Positions 27,977-35,604 of a stretch of DNA of 64,000 nt are shown piece after piece; within the stretch, counting starts at the first letter, position 1, and every line of letters starts with the position of its first letter. Below the pieces are notes generated by a model that was not told the origin of the DNA, did not search any database, and worked only from the letters and a program-made list of their open reading frames with translations. The DNA comes from Cupriavidus agavae (GTDB lineage: Bacteria > Pseudomonadota > Gammaproteobacteria > Burkholderiales > Burkholderiaceae). Position numbers and translations under genes: made by a program. The stretch covers positions 1 through 64,000 of the forward strand of contig NZ_SGXM01000013.1 in assembly GCF_004217045.1 (NCBI RefSeq), read 5' to 3'.

Positions 27977-28000
27977 CCCTGACGGGAAGCACCCGTCGGG
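27977..28000 (-). promoter_or_regulatory. Leader hairpin of the SbcC-like operon
   Basis: Minus strand: outer CCC/GGG, inner GACGGG/CCCGTC around the loop TGCTT, ending 30 bases before the ATG at 27947. Confidence 0.6.
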
Positions 28001-28035
28001 TAGATTAGAAAAGATATGGATACTGCGGGATCGAT

Positions 28036-28048
28036 GCGTCAGAGACGC
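28036..28048. promoter_or_regulatory. GCGTC-AGA-GACGC dyad (site 1)
   Basis: Perfect 5-bp arms, flanked on the plus strand by TCGAT on the left and GGGT on the right, 88 bases upstream of the ATG at 27947. A stem (CGACAGCC/GGCTGTCG at 28067-28087) that may terminate the upstream gene precedes it. I see no strong promoter at this copy. Confidence 0.7.
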
Positions 28049-28123
28049 GGGTGAAACCAGATTTCGACAGCCACGAAGGCTGTCGGAACATGGCTTTCGC
28101 ATGTTCTAGGGATTGGCGTATCG

Positions 28124-29560
28124 CTACGCAAAAAGATCGTCGGTGAGCCAGTTCATTGGTGCGGCTGCAGTCGAAACGGCTGTGGCGGGTTCGGATTCGG
28201 ACACGGCAAGTATCGGCTCTGGCTCGGCGCTATCATCGTCGGCCCCCAAGTCTTCCAGCGTCGCAATGAATGGCAACACAGCAGATTCGTGCGTAACAGG
28301 GGCCGGCGTCCGCGCAAGGTCTGCCAGCACCTGATCGGCAATCGCCTGTGCATCGAGATTTTTCAGCATCGACAGGCTGTCCAGCAGCGGATTCGCATCG
28401 ACGCCGGTCAGTTCGCACCATCGCCCCAGCTTGTCGGACAGGGTTGCGGCCCGACTGATGCCTTCGGCGCGGCTACGAACTGCTGGCAGCACGCGAGCCT
28501 CGAGCTTGAGCTCGGCACTGGCTGAGAAGAGCGCTTCGATGGCCTCACGGTCCACCAATTGCCGATGCTCCTCGTTCAAGGTCCAGCGTACGCGAACGTG
28601 CTTCTCTGCAGCGTCGGCGGCCATCTCTGCAAGCTTGGCCATGTCTGGCGGCCCGTCGAAGTCGATGCAGACGGTCTCACTCGCCGGCGTTTTCACTGGG
28701 GTGGCAACCGCCTGTCCCGGTGAAACCTGCCACTGCAGATACCCCTTCGTACCGATCTCGCCAAAGTGGAACCGCCCGATGGAGCCCGGATAGGCCACCA
28801 CCCTGCCCTCGCGTTCCCACTGCTGGGTCCGATGGATGTGGCCCAACATGAAGGCGTCGCAGTGGGCATCGAAGAGTGCCCCGATAGTGAACTCGTGGTC
28901 GAGCCCGGCCATCGGCACGCCGTGCTCCGTCTGGCAACCGTTGACCGTACCGTGCGAAACACCGATGGTACGAACACCGAGCGCTCGCCAATGACGATTC
29001 CCAGCGCCCGCCGCCGCCAGATAGTCAGCCAAGTGGTCACCGATCGCCGTTGCAGCGTTCGCCACGCCGGCCGCGGCCGCCAACACCGCCTTGTTGACGG
29101 TGGGCACGCAGGTGAACACGACGTCCGGCAGACCGTGCTGGGTCAGCAGTTCGTCTATTTCCGGCTCGTCGAAGATCGCGCCATCGCTCGGAAAGAATGC
29201 CTCGCCGATAAGCGCGACCTGGTGAATCCGATCGGCGACATACACAGGGCGGCGTGCGCCGATCAGCCGGAACAGATCCAGCGTGCCGGGAGGCTCGTGA
29301 CTGAATGTCCCCTGAAGCATCAGTACGGGCATGTGTACCGACAGCTCGTGAATGCGGCGCCCCAGCGCGGAGAGCGCGGGCGTGTGGGCATCGAGCCGAT
29401 GATCGGTCGAATCGCCAGACACCACAGCCACCTGGCAGCGACTTGCGATCGCGTCCTCTACAGCGAAGCCAAAACAACGATCCGCCTCGGCCAGATGACC
29501 GGGGGAGTAGTGCAAATCAGAGAAATGCGCAGCCAACAGGCTTCCGCCATCGTTGAGCAT
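28124..29560 (-). CDS. SbcD/Mre11-like metallophosphoesterase
   Basis: 478 residues from the ATG with GGAGG upstream. The calcineurin-type metal ligands run in order: HFSDLH (D15, H17), VVSGDSTDH, GTFSHEP (the GNHD position, here with Ser-His-Glu), and GHIHR with the histidine pair. The C-terminal 200 residues are an unusual Ala/Glu-rich extension ending NWLTDDLFA. It pairs with the SbcC-like ATPase two genes downstream, so together they probably form a nuclease that trims DNA ends. An intrinsic terminator at 29609-29628 separates it from the upstream gene. Confidence 0.87.
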   Translation of the reverse strand: MLNDGGSLLAAHFSDLHYSPGHLAEADRCFGFAVEDAIASRCQVAVVSGDSTDHRLDAHTPALSALGRRIHELSVHMPVLMLQGTFSHEPPGTLDLFRLIGARRPVYVADRIHQVALIGEAFFPSDGAIFDEPEIDELLTQHGLPDVVFTCVPTVNKAVLAAAAGVANAATAIGDHLADYLAAAGAGNRHWRALGVRTIGVSHGTVNGCQTEHGVPMAGLDHEFTIGALFDAHCDAFMLGHIHRTQQWEREGRVVAYPGSIGRFHFGEIGTKGYLQWQVSPGQAVATPVKTPASETVCIDFDGPPDMAKLAEMAADAAEKHVRVRWTLNEEHRQLVDREAIEALFSASAELKLEARVLPAVRSRAEGISRAATLSDKLGRWCELTGVDANPLLDSLSMLKNLDAQAIADQVLADLARTPAPVTHESAVLPFIATLEDLGADDDSAEPEPILAVSESEPATAVSTAAAPMNWLTDDLFA

Positions 29561-29608
29561 TTTGGAACCTCCAAGGGAATGTGCCGGCATGCGGCAAGAA
29601 AGAAGAAA

Positions 29609-29628
29609 GGGAAGCCCATGGGCTTCCC
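29609..29628 (-). terminator. Intrinsic terminator or attenuator before the SbcD-like gene
   Basis: GGGAAGCCCATGGGCTTCCC is a perfect palindrome followed on the minus strand by a pyrimidine tract rich in T. It lies inside a wider stem GTGCCGGCA/TGCCGGCAC, between the stop at 29657 and the start at 29560. Confidence 0.75.
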
Positions 29629-29656
29629 TCAACTGCCGGCACAAGGCTGGCGAAAG

Positions 29657-30973
29657 TTACGTAGCGACGTCGGCGGCGATGGCGGCCACCTGCTCACGGA
29701 ATGCCATCGGATTGGCCAGCGCAGTGCGAAGTTCGGCCAAGAGCCGCCGCACATCCTGATCCCGCTTGGACCAGCCACGCCCGAAGGTCGCCGCTGCAAA
29801 AGCTTTCAGTTGGCGTGTGCCATCCTCGCTATTGAGCCCAAGGCGCTTCACGAGATCGAGATACTCGCTCTCCAGGTCCTCAGTACCCACCGTGTCGGAC
29901 GGAGGTATCGAACTTGCGGACTGAATTACCCCGATTTCCGACGTATCGGTCTGCGGCGCTCCGATAGTGCCGTCATCGGCTGAGCCATGCTCGAGTCGGA
30001 CCTCCCTGCCCCCTTCCAGCATGGAAACGGCCTGTTCTGCCATCTCCAATGCCGGCGGGTGCCGGTCCGAGCCATCAAGCAATGCTGCGATATCGATTTC
30101 AGCGTCCAGCGTGATCAGCCACTGCATTTGGCGCACCGGCTTTCCTGTGTCGTCGATGCGGCTGATCTCAAGCTCTTGCTTGGACATCCAGAACTTGGCG
30201 CCTACGAGCCGGCCTCGCGCCATCGCCACGGTCTGCATGGCGGCGTGGGCCTTTTGCAGGACGTAGATTGAGGTGGTTGGCATCTCGATGAGCCCGAGTC
30301 CGGAGACATGCGGAATCGCGAAGAAGAAGCTCGCTGACAGGTTGCAATGGCCGCCTTGGTACTGGGGACATTCCTGCGGATCGCACAATCCATCCTGAAT
30401 ATCATTGTCCTGCCTCAGGATGACGGTACGACCGCCCCACGTGCGCTTGGCACGATTGGCGCGCTCGTCGCGCACCGGAGGCGCGTACAACTTGCAGTAG
30501 CGCCTGCCGTCACGGCCATATTCCGAGAAGTACTGCCTGCCGCTCTTCGTCCAGGCCACGAGTTGGTTGGGCATGTTGCTCAGCCAATCATCGAAAGCAA
30601 AGACCACGGGGAAGCGCCAGAGACGGTGCCCCTGGCCATCGTTGCGGTCCTCGCCGTAGCGCTGCACGATGTCTTCGGCTAGCGCCGGGTTGGCGAAGTC
30701 GGAGGCGCGGCAGGTGAACCAGGGAACGTTCTTCGGCACGAGCGGTGTCTTGATACCGGTCGCCCGGGTGATCTCGGTCTCGATGCGCTCGAAGCTATCT
30801 CCTCGGGCCAAGCCAGCATCGTGGATCTTCACGGCCTGGGGCTTGTCGCGCGCAGCCTTGGTCAGGACCTTGATGCCGGGCCGGATCTTCCCGATGATGG
30901 GCGGCCGCATGGGCCGCTCTTCTAGCAGGCTTCGGCGCCCGCCAGGCTCGCTGTAGGTGATGGGTGCATGCAT
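29657..30973 (-). CDS. Gp3-like / recombination-directionality-factor-like protein
   Basis: 438 residues. The N-terminal half contains RPPIIGKIRPGIKVLTKAA, PLVPKNVPWFTCRASDFANP, RLWRFPVVF and a cysteine cluster CDPQECPQYQGGHC that could bind a metal. This matches proteins variously named hydrolase/metal-binding or recombination directionality factor (Gp3-like) in plasmids, ICEs and phages. The C-terminal third is low in similarity and ends in a helical LESEYLDLVKRLGL segment. The ATG at 30973 has AGGAG upstream and overlaps the previous gene by 52 bases. A role in integration control or ssDNA handling is inference. Confidence 0.7.
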   Translation of the reverse strand: MHAPITYSEPGGRRSLLEERPMRPPIIGKIRPGIKVLTKAARDKPQAVKIHDAGLARGDSFERIETEITRATGIKTPLVPKNVPWFTCRASDFANPALAEDIVQRYGEDRNDGQGHRLWRFPVVFAFDDWLSNMPNQLVAWTKSGRQYFSEYGRDGRRYCKLYAPPVRDERANRAKRTWGGRTVILRQDNDIQDGLCDPQECPQYQGGHCNLSASFFFAIPHVSGLGLIEMPTTSIYVLQKAHAAMQTVAMARGRLVGAKFWMSKQELEISRIDDTGKPVRQMQWLITLDAEIDIAALLDGSDRHPPALEMAEQAVSMLEGGREVRLEHGSADDGTIGAPQTDTSEIGVIQSASSIPPSDTVGTEDLESEYLDLVKRLGLNSEDGTRQLKAFAAATFGRGWSKRDQDVRRLLAELRTALANPMAFREQVAAIAADVAT

Positions 30974-31233
30974 TCTTTCTTTCTCCTGTCGAGGAAACGA
31001 ACGACGTTGGCCCGGATGGACGCAGCATGCTCCCGAAGGCGCAAGGCTGTGTCTGCCCCGCGCTGGGTCGTTACTGAATTGAGGAAGCTCGCTCTCGCGG
31101 CCTCCGGAAGACTGGCGACATGAGCCGCCTCACAAAGTGCTCGCCAAGCCTGCGGCATGTCCCGGTACTTGGAACGCCGCAGGTTCAGCGTTGCCGCGAT
31201 GGCGGCAGAAATCTCGGCGTTCTGATGGTGCAC
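30922..31233 (-). CDS. Small unknown protein, GTG start
   Basis: 103 residues, basic and helical, with NLRRSKYRDMPQAWRALCEA near the N-terminus. The GTG start was chosen because AGGAG lies 6 bases upstream. It overlaps the Gp3-like gene by 52 bases in another frame, which suggests translational coupling. First gene of the operon under dyad site 2. No family recognised. Confidence 0.6.
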   Translation of the reverse strand: MHHQNAEISAAIAATLNLRRSKYRDMPQAWRALCEAAHVASLPEAARASFLNSVTTQRGADTALRLREHAASIRANVVRFLDRRKKECMHPSPTASLAGAEAC

Positions 31234-31275
31234 GATTGCTCCTGGAATCGAGGTCTCTCATCCAGAAACGAAAAA

Positions 31276-31354
31276 AAGCCCGCCCCGGGTGTGCGCCGGC
31301 AGCGAGCTTTAGTGACAGGAACCCGAAATGCCACGCCCCTTCCGGGGGCGTGGC
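31276..31354 (-). terminator. Two hairpins upstream of the small GTG-start gene
   Basis: On the minus strand a perfect stem GCCACGCCCC/GGGGCGTGGC (31330-31354) is followed by an imperfect stem AAGCTCGC/GCGGGCTT ending in seven T (31271-31309). The second looks like a terminator or attenuator of the leader between dyad site 2 and the gene at 31233. Confidence 0.55.
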
Positions 31355-31732
31355 ACTCAGGGAGCGGCGCACTTCTGTGCGCGGCTCATTGTTGAGGACG
31401 TAAAGTCGCCCTCGTGCAGCATGGTCACGCTGCACAACAACCCTTTTCGCGAACCCACAGGTTCGGCCGCAGGTTCACGGATCGGCTCGACGTCTGCCGT
31501 TCTGCCTAGGAGGGGGCCTTGAGAGAGCTCCACATGGTCCCAGGCTCGAACGGTGTCCAGCGTGCGCTCATGAAGAGGCACAGCGAGGAACGCGTATTAC
31601 GAGCTGATGAGGGGAAGTGTTCGGCGAAAACACTTAGCACAAGAGATATCCACACTGGTAGCCAACCAGTCGGTGCGTGCGCAAATGCACGACTTGAACA
31701 AAGAGATGGACTCGCCAGGAGTCAGGGTCGAT

Positions 31733-31745
31733 GCGTCAGTGACGC
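31733..31745. promoter_or_regulatory. GCGTC-AGT-GACGC dyad (site 2)
   Basis: Same arms and left flank (GGTCGAT) as the other backbone copies. It lies between the minus-strand operon starting at 31233 and the plus-strand operon starting at 31884. Upstream on the minus strand TTGAAA and ATGCTT are 17 bases apart, a weak promoter candidate. Confidence 0.65.
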
Positions 31746-31827
31746 TAGGTGTGAAAGCATTGTTGCACGAGACATTCTTTCAAAACTGACGAATGCTCGG
31801 CTATTCTGCGTAGCTTTCAAAATCAAC

Positions 31828-31847
31828 TGTGTCCGATTGTGTCCGAC
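31828..31847. repeat. Tandem TGTGTCCGA repeats before the plus-strand operon
   Basis: Two direct copies of YTGTGTCCGA stand 37 bases upstream of the ATG at 31884. Only two copies are present, so an operator for the DUF1845/bactofilin operon is more likely than an iteron origin. Confidence 0.4.
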
Positions 31848-31883
31848 AATTTCGGCTGAGAGAGCATTCCTAGACATGGACAC

Positions 31884-32450
31884 ATGGCCGATCAAGATCC
31901 ACCCAAGAAGCCCAGTTCGGGCCTCAGGCCCATCGAGCGCCTGAACAGCGAGGAGCGCCTTAGCCGGCTGACACCGGCGACCGCGACTGCCACCCACCAC
32001 GAATACTGCTCGAAGTTCGCCCGAGACTTTCTCGATGCGCATTTCTACTACTGTTCGTCGAAGTTCGTAGTCGCCCGTGGTGGCAAGGTCAAGGCGCTGG
32101 ACGAAGCATTCCGCGAGGCGGAGAGCTGGTTCTCCAAAGCTCTGGATTGGATCGCGGCAACGGAGAAGATCGAGATTCCTCTGTTCTATGAGAGCCGCGA
32201 GGTACAGGTCTCCCATTCTTTTGCGGGGCGACTGCTGCGACTGCTGATGCAGTACGACAGGATCTTCGCCGAAACGCTCTACAGCCTCAACTGCGGCTCG
32301 ATCACCGCCGATTCGCGCGAGACCACGACCGTGATCGCTGCCAAGCGGATCAAGTCGATCCAGCAACTCTGCATCCCCGACACCGACAAGTTTGCCCCAG
32401 ACGGCACCCTCCTAAACTCTTCCCGGAGCCAGACCCATGGACATGCGTGA
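31884..32450 (+). CDS. DUF1845/AcaB-like protein
   Basis: 188 residues. The central blocks HEYCSKFARDFLDAHF, AFREAESWFSKALDWI and SFAGRLLRLLMQYDRIF resemble the DUF1845 family of integrative elements and IncA/C-type plasmids, where a relative (AcaB) is linked to regulation of transfer. The C-terminus is short and disordered. Its 3' end overlaps the next gene by 14 bases. It is the first of the only plus-strand operon in the backbone region. Family placement is from memory of sequence pattern and moderately certain. Confidence 0.55.
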   Translation: MADQDPPKKPSSGLRPIERLNSEERLSRLTPATATATHHEYCSKFARDFLDAHFYYCSSKFVVARGGKVKALDEAFREAESWFSKALDWIAATEKIEIPLFYESREVQVSHSFAGRLLRLLMQYDRIFAETLYSLNCGSITADSRETTTVIAAKRIKSIQQLCIPDTDKFAPDGTLLNSSRSQTHGHA

Positions 32451-33021
32451 AATCGAGCAACTCCATGCTCAGTACGCCCAACCTGCCCTCACCATCGACA
32501 TTTCGCCCTCTCCGGCAATCGCCTCTCCCTCGCCTCTGCGTTTGGGCAATGCAACGGATGCGGTACAACTGCCTTCACCGGCCGGTTGGGTGACGAGCCT
32601 GCGGGCGCTGTGGGCCGTGGTGTTCGCCGTGGGCGCTGCAGCCATGTTCCTCATTGGCAGCTCGATGGGCAAGCGCGAGGTCAGATCCCAGAATGCGGCC
32701 GCGGCGACTCCGGCGACAGCAGCCACCGCGCCCGCGGCTAGCGAGGCTCTCGCTGCAGCGCAGCCGCATGAGTGGCCACAGCGCAGCAACGTCGGCGCAC
32801 CAGTGACTGCCCAGCAACCCGCTGCGGAGATTGAAGCGCCTGCTTCGGCCACCCAAGCGCCGAGAATCGCCCTGCCCAAGTCAGAAGCAGCGAAGCCGGC
32901 GCTCTCTGCAGCGCCTCCGACAGCGGCGCCGACGACGGCCGCGAAGCCGGTGACCAACGCCGCGCCGCGCGCTGCCACTTCCCAGCAACCCGTTTCCAAT
33001 CGCGACGTGAAACTGTTCTGA
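32437..33021 (+). CDS. Membrane-anchored Ala/Pro-rich protein
   Basis: 194 residues. One transmembrane helix (LRALWAVVFAVGAAAMFLIG, about residues 53-72) follows a 50-residue cytoplasmic part. The remaining 120 residues are low-complexity Ala/Pro/Thr, as in proteins that span the periplasm. No enzyme motif is present. Located between the DUF1845-like and bactofilin genes with a CGGAG before the start, so it may anchor or connect a bactofilin polymer to the envelope; this is inference. Confidence 0.7.
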   Translation: MDMREIEQLHAQYAQPALTIDISPSPAIASPSPLRLGNATDAVQLPSPAGWVTSLRALWAVVFAVGAAAMFLIGSSMGKREVRSQNAAAATPATAATAPAASEALAAAQPHEWPQRSNVGAPVTAQQPAAEIEAPASATQAPRIALPKSEAAKPALSAAPPTAAPTTAAKPVTNAAPRAATSQQPVSNRDVKLF

Positions 33022-33029
33022 GACGACTG

Positions 33030-33440
33030 ATGACCAGCACTCCTTCTTTCAGTGTCCTGCGCGCCGGCATGAGCATCCACGGCGATCTCGTGTCGGAAGA
33101 CGGTTTCACCTGCCTCGCGCTTGTGACCGGCAACGTGAGAGCGAGCCACGGCCTCCTGCACATTGGCCGGGGCGGCGTTGTGCACGGCGATGTCGAGGGC
33201 GAACATATCATCATCGACGGCACCGTCGAGGGTGACGTGAAGAGCCGCGCTTCGCTGAAGATTAATGGCCGCGTGAAAGGCCGCATCTTCTATGCCGGCA
33301 CGATTCGCCTGGGCGAGAGCGTCACGCTCGAAGGCAGTTCGATCACCCGTGTCCAGGCTGTCGGATATGGTGGATCCCCACCAAAGGAGGATGCGGCGGC
33401 AATCCACATCAATGAGCCAGAGGCAACCGCGCCAACCTGA
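33030..33440 (+). CDS. Bactofilin family cytoskeletal protein
   Basis: 136 residues. The middle is a run of short beta-helix turns with regular glycine and valine spacing (SIHGDLVSEDGF, GNVRASHGLLHIGRGGVVHG, DGTVEGDVKSRASLKINGRV), the hallmark of bactofilins, which polymerise without nucleotide into membrane-bound filaments. The N- and C-termini are short and unstructured, as usual. Nine bases behind the membrane-anchored gene. Bactofilins are normally chromosomal morphogenesis genes, and finding one in a plasmid-like backbone suggests use in positioning the element or its transfer machinery. Confidence 0.85.
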   Translation: MTSTPSFSVLRAGMSIHGDLVSEDGFTCLALVTGNVRASHGLLHIGRGGVVHGDVEGEHIIIDGTVEGDVKSRASLKINGRVKGRIFYAGTIRLGESVTLEGSSITRVQAVGYGGSPPKEDAAAIHINEPEATAPT

Positions 33441-33504
33441 GTAGGAACATGTTCCTTTCAAACAGTGCGAAAGCTACGGTTCCCGACCGCTCTTTCAAAA
33501 GCAG

Positions 33505-33530
33505 AATGCTCGGCGTTGCCGGGCATTTTG
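33505..33530 (+). terminator. Terminator of the bactofilin operon
   Basis: Stem AATGCTCGGC/GCCGGGCATT with loop GTT and a short T tract on the plus strand. It sits against the stop of the convergent gene at 33532 and may act for both. Confidence 0.75.
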
Positions 33531-33531
33531 T

Positions 33532-34038
33532 TCAGTAGACGCGTCGCAGCGACATGAGATCGGCTTGCGTAAAGACCTTGGGGAAGGCCACCCAAGGGAA
33601 ATCAAACGCGTTGGCGGTGTCCCGGAAGGACACGTAGGGAAGCTCGTGATCCAGTTGAACTCGGAAGGGTCTTCGCAGGCGGTCTCTTGTCCTCACTTCA
33701 TAGACGACACCATGTATCAGGTCAAATACAACCGCGCCTTGCTTGTATGTATGTGAACTGCCCGGTTCAAGGTACCGAAGCTCCAGCCATGTGTCATAGG
33801 TAGCGGTCGTCTCGCCATCGCGAATCTGAGCCCGCCACTGATCAAATAGGCCGGTGAAGCGCTCCTTATCGAAGCGCGCAACGTCAAGGGCTTGTGGTCG
33901 CATGAGCTGGTCCTGCGCTCGCTGCACCCTACTCCCGGTCCGATGGCAGGCGTACTGCTCCGGCAGCCTTGCAGTGGTTGGCTCGCTCTCGCGGAACAAC
34001 CAGCGGGGGTAACGAGAATAGAAATCAGTTGAGTACAT
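33532..34038 (-). CDS. Unknown backbone protein
   Basis: 168 residues from the ATG at 34038. No recognised domain; the protein is rich in Arg and aromatic residues (YSRYPRWLFRESEP, YDTWLELRYLEPGSSHTYKQ). No signal peptide. It lies convergent to the bactofilin gene and behind the terminator of the DUF932 gene, so it may be read only by leak-through. Confidence 0.6.
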   Translation of the reverse strand: MYSTDFYSRYPRWLFRESEPTTARLPEQYACHRTGSRVQRAQDQLMRPQALDVARFDKERFTGLFDQWRAQIRDGETTATYDTWLELRYLEPGSSHTYKQGAVVFDLIHGVVYEVRTRDRLRRPFRVQLDHELPYVSFRDTANAFDFPWVAFPKVFTQADLMSLRRVY

Positions 34039-34051
34039 GGCAGCGAGCAAA

Positions 34052-34083
34052 AGAAAAAAGCCCCGGGGGTGAGCCGGGGCTTT
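34052..34083 (-). terminator. Rho-independent terminator of the DUF932 gene
   Basis: Minus-strand stem AAAGCCCCGG/CCGGGGCTTT with a six-base loop and a T run. It lies about 90 bases past the stop at 34173. Confidence 0.85.
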
Positions 34084-34172
34084 AAGACCAAAAACGACAC
34101 TCCAGCACCAGACAACGGCACCGGAGCGGATCGCTTAAGGGCGTATGGAGGAATCGTTCAAGATTGCTTGCA

Positions 34173-35150
34173 CTAGGCAAGGTCTTGTGTGAGTTCAAGC
34201 GCGGCATCCCAGGCACGCTGCTTGAGCACCGCGCCGGCACCGAACCAAGCCGAGTCCAGACGATTTCCCGGATTGCGGGCACGCTGCTGGTGGTCGACAT
34301 ACTCGGTGACGCTATTCACCAACCCCCACGCCGTCCCGGATGCGGATTCGAGCGACGCGCCGCGGCCCGCACCTTCAAAGAGATTGAGCACGGACTTCAG
34401 CCCCCGCTCGTTCACGCGCGCAGGCGAATCGCCACCCTCCTTCGGCAGCGCGTAGGCGAAGATGCGCTGGAAGAAGCGTTCCGATTCGGCTTGGCTAACC
34501 TTGCGGGCGGCGAGCTCGTGCATGTTGGCCATGAAGCCGTCCCAGGACGAGATCGCGATGCCAAGTTCATCCTTCACGGCACGCGGATCGAACTGGCTGC
34601 GATGCGGCACCTTGACGGCACCACGGTTGCGACCCAGCGCGATCTGCAACGTGTTGTTGCACACCACACGCACGGACGTGAACTGGGCCGTCGTTGCCAG
34701 CGTGCCGTCACAGGCGGTCGCCAGCAGCAGGTAGCCACGGACATGATCGCCACCCTTGAGGGTTGCAGACTGGCCGGTGCGCGCGAGCGCCCACAGTTTG
34801 CGTCCCTCCTTGAGCACACCAGCCGTCTCCAGTTGGTAGCCGCCGACCTGAACCAGGTCGCGGTAGAACTCCAGGATCTCGGCGGGTTGGACGACTTGAT
34901 AACGCTGGGAGACCGTCGACAGCGGCTTACCATTGTCCGAGCGGTACAGCACCTTCTGCTCCGGAAACGACTGGATCGGGTCGAGATCGTGAGAACCGAC
35001 GCGATACATCACGTTGGTCTCTTCGATGCGCCAGTTCATGCCGGCAGCCTCCGCCCAGACTTCGAGCGGCTGATGCTCTGCCAGACGGTTTCCCAGGCCG
35101 TGCCAGGGGGTTGCGCCGGTGTATGCCATGGTTTGAACGAGATGGGACAT
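34173..35150 (-). CDS. DUF932 domain protein
   Basis: 325 residues. Typical blocks of the plasmid/phage DUF932 (TIGR03299-like) family are visible: TPWHGLGN near residue 14, VLYRSDNGKPLSTVSQRYQV, ALARTG and TSVRVVCNNTLQIALG. The family is carried by large plasmids, ICEs and phages; its role is unknown. The start is the ATG with AAGGAG 8 bases upstream, not the earlier one. It has its own dyad (35431-35443) and leader hairpin and is closed by a terminator, so it is a single-gene unit. Confidence 0.88.
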   Translation of the reverse strand: MSHLVQTMAYTGATPWHGLGNRLAEHQPLEVWAEAAGMNWRIEETNVMYRVGSHDLDPIQSFPEQKVLYRSDNGKPLSTVSQRYQVVQPAEILEFYRDLVQVGGYQLETAGVLKEGRKLWALARTGQSATLKGGDHVRGYLLLATACDGTLATTAQFTSVRVVCNNTLQIALGRNRGAVKVPHRSQFDPRAVKDELGIAISSWDGFMANMHELAARKVSQAESERFFQRIFAYALPKEGGDSPARVNERGLKSVLNLFEGAGRGASLESASGTAWGLVNSVTEYVDHQQRARNPGNRLDSAWFGAGAVLKQRAWDAALELTQDLA

Positions 35151-35364
35151 GAGAATGCTCCTTAAGGACAAGGCGAACGACAGCGTGCGCTGAGGTTCGC
35201 AATGGATTCGAAATGAAATGGGGAGAGAAAAAGCGACGACCGCAAGAAGGCACGGTCGTTGAGAAGAGACGCTTGCTAGTCGCCGCCTATGGCGCGAAAA
35301 GGCAAGCGCCAGGGGGCTACAGCAAGGTTTGGTTCATGGAGATCGGGTGATGCCCATGAGCCGA

Positions 35365-35392
35365 CCCGACAGGGAGCGGTCCCTGTGGGCGG
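35365..35392 (-). promoter_or_regulatory. Leader hairpin of the DUF932 gene
   Basis: Minus-strand outer CCC/GGG with inner ACAGGGA/TCCCTGT around CCGC. Unusually far from the start (over 200 bases). Confidence 0.6.
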
Positions 35393-35430
35393 TGGATAGA
35401 GATGGCCGGCATGCCGGCATTGGGGTCGAT

Positions 35431-35443
35431 GCGTCCAGGACGC
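35431..35443. promoter_or_regulatory. GCGTC-CAG-GACGC dyad (site 3)
   Basis: Conserved flanks GGGTCGAT and GGGTAAAA (plus strand), shared almost exactly with site 4. Upstream of the DUF932 gene on the minus strand. Confidence 0.7.
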
Positions 35444-35564
35444 GGGTAAAACTTGCTTTGGACTGAATGTGTCAGTGCGAACCAAGCTCTATCGGTAGGG
35501 TAAGGCTAGCGCGGATCTGGTGATCGTTGCGTGGGAAAACTCCAGCTTCGAGCCGCTGATTCGA

Positions 35565-35597
35565 GAAAAGCCCCCCAGGCCGATACCGGCCGGGGGT
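35565..35597 (-). terminator. Terminator of the gene at 35605-37155
   Basis: Minus-strand stem CCCCCGGCCG/CGGCCTGGGGG (one bulge) with loop GTAT, then CTTTTC. Immediately behind the stop at 35605. Confidence 0.82.
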
Positions 35598-35604
35598 GAA
35601 CCAA

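Noticed and set aside
31357..31581. A 74-residue minus-strand frame between dyad site 2 and the GTG-start gene
   Set aside because: No ribosome-binding site, ordinary composition and overlap with leader hairpins; left out as a gene.
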